64,000 nucleotides of DNA from Desulfospira sp963664655 (GTDB taxonomy: Bacteria; Desulfobacterota; Desulfobacteria; Desulfobacterales; Desulfobacteraceae). Below the pieces are notes generated by a model, which worked only from the letters and a program-made list of their open reading frames with translations, was not told the DNA's origin and searched no databases. This document shows, in pieces, positions 1-8,042 of the stretch (within the stretch, counting starts at the first letter, position 1; each line of letters starts with the position of its first letter). The translations under genes were made by a program, and so were the position numbers. The stretch spans positions 1,116,001 to 1,180,000 of the forward strand of contig OY761554.1 in NCBI GenBank assembly GCA_963664655.2. The letters run 5' to 3'.

Positions 1-2
1 AT

Positions 3-515
3 CCGGAAATGCTTCACCAGCTTCTTTCCTATGCGAGCCGGGTGATTATGGACTATATCGGCTTGCTGGAAAGCGCAGGGTCTGACATTATCTGCATCCT
101 GGAGCCTTCCGCCATGATGATATCCCCGGTTCAGTTTGAGGAATTTTCCGGCCGGTATTGCCAACACATTATTTCAGAAGGGATTCAACAGATCAGCATC
201 CTGCACATCTGCGGGGATACCAGCCATTTGATCGGTGAAATGGAAAAAACACATCCGGATGCCCTGAGCCTGGACAAACAGGTGGATTTTTCCAATGCGT
301 ACAAGTTTCTGCAGCACGATACGGTGCTGATCGGCAACATTGACCCGGTCTCCGTGGTGACCTTTGGTGATGCCGACTCGGTTAAACACCGGTGCGGGGA
401 ACTGCTGGATGCCATGAAGGGAAAAGAAAATTTTATCCTCAGCACCGGGTGTGATGTGCCGCCCAATGCGCCCGTGGATAATATCAAAGCCATGATTGCA
501 GCAGTAAAATCTTAA
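3..515 (+). CDS. Uroporphyrinogen decarboxylase-family corrinoid methyltransferase (MtaA/MtbA-like), 3' part
   Basis: This is the C-terminal part of a gene that starts before the window; the frame is open from base 3 and ends with TAA. The motif HICGD (about residues 66-70 counting from the first ATG at base 9) and the late STGCDVPP cysteine fit the His-x-Cys...Cys zinc site of MtaA/MtbA/CmuA-type methylcobamide:thiol methyltransferases, which share the URO-D TIM-barrel fold. Members of this family move a methyl group from a methylated corrinoid protein to coenzyme M or, in bacteria, probably to tetrahydrofolate. The acceptor is not decidable here. The neighbour facing it at 705-2372 is a corrinoid reductive activator, which supports a role in an O- or N-demethylation system rather than in haem synthesis. 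The corrinoid protein and substrate methyltransferase would lie upstream, outside the window. Confidence 0.8.
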   Translation, partial: PEMLHQLLSYASRVIMDYIGLLESAGSDIICILEPSAMMISPVQFEEFSGRYCQHIISEGIQQISILHICGDTSHLIGEMEKTHPDALSLDKQVDFSNAYKFLQHDTVLIGNIDPVSVVTFGDADSVKHRCGELLDAMKGKENFILSTGCDVPPNAPVDNIKAMIAAVKS

Positions 516-520
516 ATACC

Positions 521-642
521 GTTTGAACGAAAAGTCACCCATCTGCTGCGTTTCAGGAAAATCTGCAATCCTCACAACCCCAAAGGTTGCTCCGGTTGCA
601 AATTTTCCTGGGCCTTGCATCTGGGCAATTTTTCGCCCAAAC
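521..642. repeat. Long imperfect palindrome, family P121, copy 1
   Basis: The element starts GTTTGAACGAAAAGTCACCC and ends with a near reverse complement (GGGCAATTTTTCGCCCAAAC). An inner pair, CAGGAAAAT and ATTTTCCTG, flanks a central segment with CTCACAACCCC and GGTTGCTCCGG. It begins six bases after the stop codon of the methyltransferase gene. A second copy lies at 62731-62851. Differences between the copies fall on paired positions, so the folded shape appears to be conserved. No transposase is linked to either copy. Confidence 0.85.
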
Positions 643-704
643 ACGGGTTTTTGTTCAGACACTGAAAATTAATTTAGGATTGAGCAACCCTTCAGCCTGA
701 TTTT

Positions 705-2372
705 CTATGGGAATTGCAGGCTTTTGACAAAATGCTTCATGAACTTGGGCTGGCTGGCCAGTTCCACGTAGGTCATCTCTTTTAAACCCGTTTCGATATA
801 GGCGCGGGTGTCTTTGTCCACCAGAAGGGCGGTGCTGCCGTCAATGGACGCGTTTCCGCAAAAGAAAATTTTGGGGGCGGTGCCCGGAGGAATCAGGCCG
901 ATTCTCTCCATGTGGGCCGGCCGAAGATAATTGCCGAATCCGCCGGCCACATAAATTTTGTCCAGATCCCCGGCCGTGATGCCCCCGGCCTCCATGATCA
1001 GATCGATACCGCTTCTTACGGCCCCTTTGGCCAGCTGGATCTGCCGGATATCTTTCTGGGTAAGGGTCAGGTCCCGGCCGTATTTAAACTTGATCTGGTC
1101 TTCATCCTCCAGAATATATGTATCGTCAGGGCCGGGTTTGAACAGCCGGCCGCTGGGATCAAGATGGCCGGAATCCAGCAGGACCGCCAGAAAATCAATA
1201 ATTCCGCTGCCGCAGATCCCTTTGGCGGGTCCGCCACCAATGGTTTCAAATGTGAACAACCCGTCCCGGCACGAGACCTTTTCCACGGCCCCGTCCGTGG
1301 CCCGCATGCCCGTGGAAAGCCCCATGCCCTCAAAGGCCGGGCCTGCGGCCGTGGAGGTGGTGAACCGGTTTCCCTTTACGTTGAGGCAAAGCTCGCCGTT
1401 GGTGCCCATGTCCAGGTATAAAATGGACTTGTCCTCATCAAAGAAATCCGGCCACAGCAGCAGACCGGCAGTAATATCCGTTCCCACAAAGGCGTGCAGT
1501 ACCGGCGGCAGATAAACCCTGGCCGCCGGGTTCACATCAAGGCCCCATTTGGCGGCGCTGAAGGTGGTGCCCCCCTGGATGTCAAAGACAAAGGGCGCCT
1601 TTCCAATGGCGGCGCAGGCCATTTTGGCGGCCATCTGGAGCATGGTGGTGTTGGCGCCCATGGCCACATCGACAATCTCCCGGGAACTTATGCCGGCTGC
1701 GGTGCAGGCCTCTTTCACCATGTCATTGAGTTTGTTTTGCACCAGATCCCCCATTTCTTCGATTTTGTCCGGGGTGTCGGCGTAATGGATCCGGGTGAGA
1801 ACGTCATGGCCGTGGACCACCTGGGGGTTCAGGCGGGAGGCAGAGGAGAGGACCTCTCCGGTGGTTAAGGACACCAGGGAAATCACCATGGTGGTGGTGC
1901 CGATATCAATGGCAAGGCCGGCGGGGCGGTCATCGGGCTGCCAGTTGTCCAGGGCTGCGGGCCCTGCCTGGTCATGGGACCATAGCTGAAACCCATTTGG
2001 ACCCTGGTCGATGGTTACGGCCGGATGGCATTTCCCGTTCCCGGATTTAAGGTTCTGGCCAAGGATCCGGCCCTGGTTCATGCCCTGTTGGTCATAGGCA
2101 AAGTTGTTCTCCAGACGGACGGTGACATCCCCCTGGGGAACCGCCATACAGGCCAGCCGCAACCCTTTCTTTTCATCTTCCGGGCCGATATTGTCATGGG
2201 GGGTGGCAGGGACCTGGCCTGCCACCACCCACAGCCGGCAGGCCCCGCAGATCTGGTTGCCGCCGCAGGGGGCTTCGATTCTGATCCCCGCTGCTGCCAG
2301 GGATGTCATAAGGGGCTGGTCGTCTTCTGCCTCAATGGTTATGCCTATAGGTTCCACTGAAATCTTGATCAT
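705..2372 (-). CDS. Corrinoid reductive activator, 2Fe-2S/ASKHA ATPase (RACE/RamA-like, DUF4445)
   Basis: The product (555 aa from the chosen start) should use ATP hydrolysis and an electron from its own iron-sulfur cluster to return oxidised Co(II) corrinoid protein to Co(I). The N-terminal ~90 residues form a plant-type 2Fe-2S domain (APCGGNQICGAC with a later LACMA cysteine). It is followed by an ASKHA/DUF4445 domain with the phosphate-binding motif AIDIGTTTMV and later glycine-rich loops (YLDMGTNGE, GICGSGIID, YVAGGFG). The reading frame extends to 2432, but ATG at 2372 (MIKISVEP) has an AGGATG Shine-Dalgarno at good distance and matches where the ferredoxin domain should begin. It converges on the methyltransferase at 3-515, so the two are probably parts of one methyl-transfer locus but in different transcripts. 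Methanogen RamA carries C-terminal 4Fe-4S clusters instead; this protein has the bacterial RACE layout. Confidence 0.88.
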   Translation of the reverse strand: MIKISVEPIGITIEAEDDQPLMTSLAAAGIRIEAPCGGNQICGACRLWVVAGQVPATPHDNIGPEDEKKGLRLACMAVPQGDVTVRLENNFAYDQQGMNQGRILGQNLKSGNGKCHPAVTIDQGPNGFQLWSHDQAGPAALDNWQPDDRPAGLAIDIGTTTMVISLVSLTTGEVLSSASRLNPQVVHGHDVLTRIHYADTPDKIEEMGDLVQNKLNDMVKEACTAAGISSREIVDVAMGANTTMLQMAAKMACAAIGKAPFVFDIQGGTTFSAAKWGLDVNPAARVYLPPVLHAFVGTDITAGLLLWPDFFDEDKSILYLDMGTNGELCLNVKGNRFTTSTAAGPAFEGMGLSTGMRATDGAVEKVSCRDGLFTFETIGGGPAKGICGSGIIDFLAVLLDSGHLDPSGRLFKPGPDDTYILEDEDQIKFKYGRDLTLTQKDIRQIQLAKGAVRSGIDLIMEAGGITAGDLDKIYVAGGFGNYLRPAHMERIGLIPPGTAPKIFFCGNASIDGSTALLVDKDTRAYIETGLKEMTYVELASQPKFMKHFVKSLQFP

Positions 2373-2464
2373 GGTTTTTTTGCATCCTGTGTGGTTTTCA
2401 CCGCTGCCATACCGTATCCAGTTCCTGCGCACCCATATTTTACGGAAACATTAATAGAGGCACA

Positions 2465-2593
2465 TTATTGGGTGGTATGATGGGCTTCTTTGATAAGGGC
2501 CTGATTTCCCATATCCCTTACCCAGTCATCGGATAACCTTGCGGCTTTCAGAAAACCCCGCGCACGCTCAATCTGGGTGATGGCAGTGGTCAT
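2465..2593 (-). pseudogene. Possible C-terminal remnant of a TPR-like protein
   Basis: A 42-codon frame (MTTAITQIERARGFLKAARL...) ends at TAA 2465-2467. Upstream it stays open straight through the repeat at 2603-2697, which it would read as ...SLLVRLYYKTNRM. The helical pattern (LYYKT...MTTAITQIERA) resembles a tetratricopeptide helix pair, but it is too short to name. The most likely explanation is the tail of a degraded gene into which a repeat copy was inserted. A chance frame cannot be excluded. Confidence 0.3.
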
Positions 2594-2602
2594 ACGGTTG
2601 GT

Positions 2603-2697
2603 TTTATAATAAAGTCTCACTAACAAGCTGAAAAGACTTTCATTTTTCGTTGTGGACGGTGCTTGGTTGGATAACCCAAGCCGTCCGTGACGGTTAT
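2603..2697 (+). repeat. R95 two-hairpin repeat, copy A
   Basis: Unit structure: a first hairpin (AAAGTCT...AGACTTT around a CACTAACAAGCTGAA loop), a linker ATTTTTCGTTGT, a second hairpin (GGACGG...CTTGG / CCAAG..CCGTCC), and a tail GTGACGGTTAT. Nine copies occur in the window (2603, 8405, 8516, 15092, 33730, 33824, 33913, 36808 and, inverted, 50647). This copy sits in the gap between the activator and carboxylase genes. Confidence 0.9.
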
Positions 2698-2943
2698 TGA
2701 GAAATTCGGTTTGAAGATGGTCATGCCTATCTATATCATATGCTTATGAAATATCAAATTTTCAAGTTTGAGAATGATCTGTGAAATCTGATCCATTCCT
2801 GCTGCACTCCGGTTAGCCCCCATGCCCCATTTTACCCCCGAAAACGTCAATACAGGCCAGTTTTATCAGGTGTTTATAATATATTAAATTTACAGTTGTA
2901 TTTTCAGGCCGGGAGTGATTATCTCCAATATACCTGAATTTTG
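2698..2943. other. Gene-free stretch, nothing recognised
   Basis: No credible reading frame, RNA or promoter was recognised. The stretch is clearly more AT-rich than the flanking genes, with several TATA-like runs (around 2735-2750 and 2875-2895). A short open frame after the repeat ends at about 2784 and has no start or relatives that I can name. Confidence 0.4.
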
Positions 2944-3040
2944 AATTATCATATCTCAGGTGGTGGTGTAGGGGCAATTCATGAATTGCCCACGTCAGGG
3001 CGATTCATGAATCGCCCCTACAGCCGCCCCTACAACACCG
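2944..3040 (+). repeat. ATTCATGAAT repeat (inverted partner at 8270-8391)
   Basis: The stretch contains two adjacent palindromes built on GGGCAATTCATGAATTGCCC and GGCGATTCATGAATCGCC, flanked by GGTGGTGTAGG and CCGCCCCTACAACACCGC. The same order in reverse complement is found at 8270-8391. A short frame across it reads GAIHELPT...FMNRPY, a well-known artefact of this repeat type and not a gene. Confidence 0.85.
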
Positions 3041-3071
3041 CAACATGGATAAATGGGGTCAGAGCCCTGTT

Positions 3072-3116
3072 GGAGCGGGCCATGCCCGCGATCGGATCGC
3101 GGGCATGGCCCGCTCC
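3072..3116. repeat. Perfect 22-bp inverted repeat with 1-bp centre
   Basis: Arms GGAGCGGGCCATGCCCGCGA(TC) at 3072-3093 and their exact reverse complement at 3095-3116, one base apart. Each arm is itself partly self-complementary (GGGCCATGCCC). Very GC-rich extragenic palindromes of this kind occur as dispersed repeats in many proteobacterial genomes. No poly-T follows, so it is not an obvious terminator. Confidence 0.9.
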
Positions 3117-3382
3117 TACGCCGCTAAAGGGGTTTAGGGTTGTGCATCCCTTCAGCCTAACCACCTTCAGTCTAATTACCTTTTTTACATTAAACTCCTG
3201 AATATTCGATAGTCTTTAAAAAACAATTCTATAGAACATAAAATTGACTGAGTACTTTATGGTATGAATGAACCCTTTTTTTTAAAATATTGGGTTGGTT
3301 GGGGCGCAGATCTTCGCCGGGAAAATTTGGAAAGTTTAATTTGGAATGAACGGCTTGCCGGATTAAAACGGGGGTAGTAAAT

Positions 3383-3416
3383 CCCCCGGCTGCCTGTGGA
3401 TATCGACAGCCGGGGG
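3383..3416 (-). terminator. Hairpin downstream of the carboxylase gene (possible terminator)
   Basis: CCCCCGGCTG (3383-3392) and CAGCCGGGGG (3407-3416) form a strong 10-bp stem about 20 bases after the stop codon of the gene at 3439-7119. There is no clear U-tract on the minus strand after the stem, so it may act as an mRNA 3'-end stabiliser rather than as an intrinsic terminator. Confidence 0.45.
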
Positions 3417-3438
3417 AAATGATATTACGCGGCTTTTT

Positions 3439-6400
3439 TTATTTTAAAGCGGCCCCGCATTTGGGGCAGAAGCTGAAGTCCGGGTCCTTGACCGGGGCGC
3501 CGCAGGCTTTGCAGGCACCGCTTGCCGGGGCCAGCACCACCAGAAGTTCGCCTTCCTGGACCGGGACCATTTTTTTGTCATACTTGTAATCCGCCACCTT
3601 GAGGACCCGGGAAACCACGCCGTCCATGGGAGACAGCACGGCTTTTTCCTGCTTCATGATGGTGATGTTGAACAGTTCCTCCCCCTTTTTCACCACATCC
3701 CCGGGCTTGACGTACATGATCCACAGATCGCCCCGGCTCGGAGAGGCCACCTGGCAGGGATCGGCTTTGTCGGCCATCTCAATGAGGGCGGCGCCTGTTC
3801 CGGTGGGCTCGGCCACCTTAACCGAATAAAAGAACAGTTCGCCGTTCAGGGTGTACCGCACATCGGCCATGCCCGAGGCATCGGGCCTTCCTATCTCCAG
3901 GATGGTCATGGCGTGCAGTTTGCCGGCCCCGTCCCTGAACTCCAGTTCCTGCCCGGTTTCAAGTCCTTCAAACCAGACATCTAATGGCAGCTTGTTGGGG
4001 TTGCCGAATTCTTCCCTGAAAATAATGGTTTTCAGGGCATCTCCGGGATGGTTCAGGTACATGACCACCTCGTCCGGGGTGGGCTGCCGGCTGATCTGGC
4101 CGGTGAGGGTTTGGGTTTCGGTTTCAATGTCCACTGCGGGCAGCCCGTCCAGGGGGGAGGCTGAGGTTCTCGACGCAATGGCCTGCTGCCATTGCCCCCC
4201 AAAGGCGCTTTCATACACCCAGTCCGGCGGAAAGCCCAGGGGCAGCCGGCCGAATTTGCCCAGCAGCAGGTTTCTGAAGGCATCGTTGCTGTCCTGATAG
4301 AGCATGAGCCGCTCGGCTTTCAGGGAATCGCCGATATGGCCGTCACTGCCCGCCACGGCATCCAGCACCCAGAGCAAATGGCGCACCTCATCTTCGCCGC
4401 CCCGTTTAAAGGCGCTGGTCACGGCCAGGAACGCCGTGTTCCAGGTGATCTGGGAGCCCGGGGTCACGTCGTGGTACCGAATGATCTGCCGGGTGCCTTC
4501 CAGGAACTTGAGCATGTAGGGAAGCAGCCTGATATACCCCTGCTTCATGGCCCCTTCCTGGGAGGACGAGGTGGCGCCGCCGGGCATGGCATGCCGGACC
4601 GCGTCATAGTCCACGCCCTGGAAATAGGGCGAGGTGTACCGGTCGTAATAGGGCATGATCTGCTTGAGGACAAAGTTGCAGGTCCTTATGGCGTCTTTAT
4701 TTAGATTGGTTTTAAGGCCCAGTTCATCTTCAAAATAGGCGGCCGTGGACAAAACTTCGCCCTGGCCGTACCACCGGACCGCCGCCCCTAAGGCCGTGTC
4801 AATGATCTGGGCACCGGCTCTGGCCGCAGCCCCCACGGACGGGACAAAAAGGCCGTCGGTGCAGTGGCGGTGGTAATGCAGGACCATATCCGGATAGGCC
4901 TTTCGGATGCTTTCCACCAGTTTGGAGATAAACCGGGGCGGGCAGACCCCGGCCATGTCCTTTAAGCCCAGGATAAACCGGGCCGACGCCTTTTCAGGGG
5001 ACAGGCCCGACACATCGGCCACCAGGGCCACAATTTCATCCACCACCCCCAGGTAATGGGGCACATCAAACCCTTTGGCCCAGGAAAGGGACACGGCCGG
5101 CTCAAATACATTGCCCTTGGCGTTCATCACGGTTTCGGCAAAGGGGCGCATGTTTTCAATGTGGTTGAGAAAGTCAAAGCAGCGCACAATATCGTGGTGT
5201 TCGCAGATCATTTCGCTGGTCAGCCGCATGAGGTTGGGCGGCTGGGGCTTGTAGCCCAGAAGATTGGTGGAGCGCACCAGAATCTGTTTGGGGGTCAGGG
5301 GAGCGAATTCGTTCCAGACCCGGGCCTCGTTAAACGGGTAGGTCATGTTGGCCATCATGGCCACGTGGAAATGGGCACCGCCCCCGTTTTCAATGGAGAA
5401 AAATCCGCACTGGTCAAGGTAAGGGCCGATGAGCCGGTCTTCGGCCAGGCGGAACCGGTTGCCGGTGTTGGACTGGGTGGTGTCCCTGGGGGTGGTGTCG
5501 GAAAAATGGACATGGTCCGTATCCCGGATAAAATCCAGCAGGGCCTGGCGGTCGTTTCGGGGATAGGCGCCCTTGAGGGCCCCATGGCTGATTTCCGGCA
5601 GGACCGGATGGAAGCGCCCCACCCGCTTGTCGCCGAACCCCCGGTATTCAGACAGCTGGACATGGGGGTTGTAGCCGAGGGCCGAAATTTCCGCCACCAG
5701 CCGGCTTAAGCGAAGGCCTTCCGGATCACTGTCCCGGTAAAGCATCAGTTCCGGTGTGGTCTCCACAAACCGGGTGGAGTATTCCCCGGACTGAAACACG
5801 GGGTGGGCCACAATTTTCTGGTGAAAGGGGATGGTGGTTTTCAACCCGCCGATGATGTACTCTCTTAAAGCCCGGCCCATGACCGCCAGACTCTTTTCCC
5901 AGGATTCGCCAAAGGCAATCAAAAGGGCGGCGGCGGAATCATAGTTGGAGGGAAAATCATACCCGCCGGCAATACAGGAGTCGATGCGGATGCCCGGGCC
6001 GCCCGGGGAGATGTACCGTGAAATGGGACCGGCATTGGGCGCAAACCCGTGCCGGGGATCCTCACAGTTAAGGCGCACCTGGATGACATGGGCATCGGGT
6101 TTGGTGTTTTCTTGGGTAAACCTTAAGGTGGAGCCAAAGGCAATGGCAATCTGCTCTTCCACCAGGTCAATACCGTACCGGCACTCGGTGATGCCGTGTT
6201 CCACCTGGAGCCTTGTGTTGACCTCGATCAGGTAGGGATTGCCCTGCCGGTCCACCAGGAACTCCACCGTGGCCAGGGAATAATACCCCACTTCGGTCAC
6301 CAGTTTTCTGGCATAATCTTTGAGCTGGTCCCGCAGTTCCTGGGTCATGCCCGGCCAGGGGGACGGGGTGATTTCCACCAGTTTCTGGTGGTTTCTCTGG

Positions 6401-7119
6401 ACCGTGCAGTCCCGCTCGTCAAAGGCAAACACGTTGCCGTACCGGTCGGCAATAACCTGAATCTCAATGTGGCGGACATCGGTGAGCAGCTTTTCCACAT
6501 AGATCCTGGGGTTGCCGAAAGAGGCCTGGGCCAGCACCGAGGCCTTGGAAAAGGCGGTTTCAAGATCGTCCATATTATAGACTTCATAAATGCCCCGGCC
6601 GCCGCCGCCCCCTTCAGCCTTGAGCATTACCGGCAGCCCCATCTCTGTTGCGATCTTCCGGGCTTCGGCCACTTCCACAGAGTCCGGAGAGCCCGGTACC
6701 ACAGGCACCCCTAACTTGATGGCCAGTTCCCGGACCCGGACCTTGTTGCCCAGCAGCCGCATGGGTTCTGTGGGCGGCCCCACAAACAGGATCCCGGCAT
6801 CTTCGCATTTTTTGGGGAAGGACGCATCTTCCGAGGCAAACCCCCAGCCCGGGTGAATGGCGGCAATGCCGTGGGCCTTGGCCCGTTCTAAAATTTTATC
6901 AATGTTCAGGTAGGCCCTGGGGTTTTCCCCCAGAAAGATCAGTTCCTGGGCACCGGAGGTAAAAGGCGCGGTTTTGTCCACATCGGTCACGGTGAGCACC
7001 GGGATGCCCTGGAGAACCTCACGGATGGAACGGACGATCCGGCGGGCGGGGATGCCCCGGTTGGCCACCAGGATTTTCTTGTTGCGGATCTCTTCTTTTA
7101 CTTGGTCAAATGTTTTCAT
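3439..7119 (-). CDS. Pyruvate carboxylase-like biotin-dependent carboxylase with C-terminal zinc ribbon
   Basis: A 1226-aa multidomain protein. Residues ~10-460 form the biotin carboxylase with its ATP-grasp loop (KAEGGGGGRGI) and active-site motif (EVNTRLQVEHGITE). Residues ~530-830 form an HMG-lyase-type carboxyltransferase (SDTTPRDTTQS, KDMAG with the lysine that is carbamylated in pyruvate carboxylase, HYHRHCTDG). Next come a PYC/OADA region (MPGGATSS) and, from ~1110, a biotinyl domain whose acceptor lysine is in IMKQEKA instead of the usual AMKM. The last ~25 residues carry CKACG...CPKCG, a zinc ribbon not usual in this family. The carboxylated substrate is probably pyruvate (anaplerosis, oxaloacetate formation), but the divergent motifs leave another 2-oxoacid possible. 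The frame opens at 7128; ATG 7119 is preferred because AGGAG then lies ~11 bases upstream. A biotin ligase gene precedes it on the same strand. Confidence 0.85.
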   Translation of the reverse strand: MKTFDQVKEEIRNKKILVANRGIPARRIVRSIREVLQGIPVLTVTDVDKTAPFTSGAQELIFLGENPRAYLNIDKILERAKAHGIAAIHPGWGFASEDASFPKKCEDAGILFVGPPTEPMRLLGNKVRVRELAIKLGVPVVPGSPDSVEVAEARKIATEMGLPVMLKAEGGGGGRGIYEVYNMDDLETAFSKASVLAQASFGNPRIYVEKLLTDVRHIEIQVIADRYGNVFAFDERDCTVQRNHQKLVEITPSPWPGMTQELRDQLKDYARKLVTEVGYYSLATVEFLVDRQGNPYLIEVNTRLQVEHGITECRYGIDLVEEQIAIAFGSTLRFTQENTKPDAHVIQVRLNCEDPRHGFAPNAGPISRYISPGGPGIRIDSCIAGGYDFPSNYDSAAALLIAFGESWEKSLAVMGRALREYIIGGLKTTIPFHQKIVAHPVFQSGEYSTRFVETTPELMLYRDSDPEGLRLSRLVAEISALGYNPHVQLSEYRGFGDKRVGRFHPVLPEISHGALKGAYPRNDRQALLDFIRDTDHVHFSDTTPRDTTQSNTGNRFRLAEDRLIGPYLDQCGFFSIENGGGAHFHVAMMANMTYPFNEARVWNEFAPLTPKQILVRSTNLLGYKPQPPNLMRLTSEMICEHHDIVRCFDFLNHIENMRPFAETVMNAKGNVFEPAVSLSWAKGFDVPHYLGVVDEIVALVADVSGLSPEKASARFILGLKDMAGVCPPRFISKLVESIRKAYPDMVLHYHRHCTDGLFVPSVGAAARAGAQIIDTALGAAVRWYGQGEVLSTAAYFEDELGLKTNLNKDAIRTCNFVLKQIMPYYDRYTSPYFQGVDYDAVRHAMPGGATSSSQEGAMKQGYIRLLPYMLKFLEGTRQIIRYHDVTPGSQITWNTAFLAVTSAFKRGGEDEVRHLLWVLDAVAGSDGHIGDSLKAERLMLYQDSNDAFRNLLLGKFGRLPLGFPPDWVYESAFGGQWQQAIASRTSASPLDGLPAVDIETETQTLTGQISRQPTPDEVVMYLNHPGDALKTIIFREEFGNPNKLPLDVWFEGLETGQELEFRDGAGKLHAMTILEIGRPDASGMADVRYTLNGELFFYSVKVAEPTGTGAALIEMADKADPCQVASPSRGDLWIMYVKPGDVVKKGEELFNITIMKQEKAVLSPMDGVVSRVLKVADYKYDKKMVPVQEGELLVVLAPASGACKACGAPVKDPDFSFCPKCGAALK

Positions 7120-7140
7120 GTGTAACATCTCTCCTGTGGT

Positions 7141-7226
7141 AGCTGTTAGCAGTTAGCTATTAGCAGTTAGCTGGCGGATGAAAGCAAATGGCTAATGGCT
7201 GATAGCTAATGGCTAAAAGCTATTGG
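7141..7226. repeat. Degenerate GCTAATAGC / GCTAATGGC short tandem repeats
   Basis: The spacer between the biotin ligase and carboxylase genes is made of variants of GTTAGC, AGCTATTAGCAGTTAGC and AGCTAATGGCTAAAAGC. A similar cluster sits at 24531-24571. The units are short, partly palindromic and without fixed period. I see no promoter in them. Confidence 0.7.
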
Positions 7227-8042
7227 CTATCCCCCGGTCCGGGGAAAAATTCGTCCGGACCGGATCTGTCTTTCACCATGGGCGCTGTCTGCCCTGAGGG
7301 TGCCGTCCGGTTCAAAGGCCTGTATGCGGACAATTTCAGATTTGCCCCGGCCGGTTTCCCAGACCACCCATTCATTTTTAAAGGCCAGAAACCGGTTCAG
7401 CTCTTCGGCCAGGATATGGGGATGTGCGGTTAAATTTTTAAAACGAGTCCGAATCTCAGTGGAAAGGGTTTTCCACAGGGCCGGTGTGCTGATATTCACA
7501 CCGAATCCGGCCAGACAGGCGGCCGGTATAGACGCCCCGTCCGATTTTGGGAAGCCGGCCACGTTGACGCCGAAGCCGGCCATGAACTGCCCTTGCCGTT
7601 CTTCCACCAGAATGCCGCCCACTTTTTGGCCGGAGACCAGGACATCATTGGGCCATTTGATCTCTGCCGGAAGGCCCGTGGCGGCCAGCGCCTGGGCCAG
7701 AATAAGGGCCAGGGCCAGGGGAAAAAGATGGTCTGGTCCAGCCCCTGACGGCAGGCGCAATGTGGCATAAAGGTTGCCGGGAAACGGCTGCCAGTCCCGC
7801 CCGGCCTGACCCCGGCCCCGGGTCTGGGTGACGGCGGCCGCCCAGGACATTTCAGGGAACCCGCCCCGGGACAACAGGCCCCAGGCCAGGTCCATGGTGG
7901 ACGGGCATGAACGGGCCAGGTAAATATCTGATCCGGCCTCCCCGGCTTTCAGCAGTTCAGCCCCGTTAAAAGAACAGCGTGTCCATCCGGCATCAGGGCA
8001 GAAATATGCCTGCCACCGGGACAGTGCCTGGTTCTGTCCCAT
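7227..8042 (-). CDS. birA: Biotin-[acetyl-CoA-carboxylase] ligase (BirA catalytic type)
   Basis: The enzyme activates biotin as biotinyl-AMP and attaches it to the lysine of biotin-carrier domains. The 271-aa sequence has the adenylate-binding loop TQTRGRGQAGRDW, the catalytic KWPNDVL and the KVGGILVE strand, in that order, then a short C-terminal domain. There is no N-terminal helix-turn-helix, so it is a monofunctional ligase and not the E. coli-type biotin-operon repressor. It lies 107 bases upstream of the biotin-dependent carboxylase gene on the same strand, and the likely target is that enzyme's IMKQEK lysine. A shared transcript is plausible but unproven. Confidence 0.92.
   Translation of the reverse strand: MGQNQALSRWQAYFCPDAGWTRCSFNGAELLKAGEAGSDIYLARSCPSTMDLAWGLLSRGGFPEMSWAAAVTQTRGRGQAGRDWQPFPGNLYATLRLPSGAGPDHLFPLALALILAQALAATGLPAEIKWPNDVLVSGQKVGGILVEERQGQFMAGFGVNVAGFPKSDGASIPAACLAGFGVNISTPALWKTLSTEIRTRFKNLTAHPHILAEELNRFLAFKNEWVVWETGRGKSEIVRIQAFEPDGTLRADSAHGERQIRSGRIFPRTGG

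Noticed and set aside
174..662. 162-codon minus-strand frame opposite the methyltransferase gene
   Set aside because: Half of it is antisense to a clear gene and the other half lies in the P121 palindrome.
912..1515. Long plus-strand frames opposite the corrinoid activator
   Set aside because: Antisense shadows of a GC-rich gene; no motifs or ribosome sites.
2941..3201. Open frame reading GAIHELPT...FMNRPY
   Set aside because: It is the translation of the ATTCATGAAT repeat; the minus-strand frame at 8174-8389 reads the same peptide from the inverted copy. No ribosome site.
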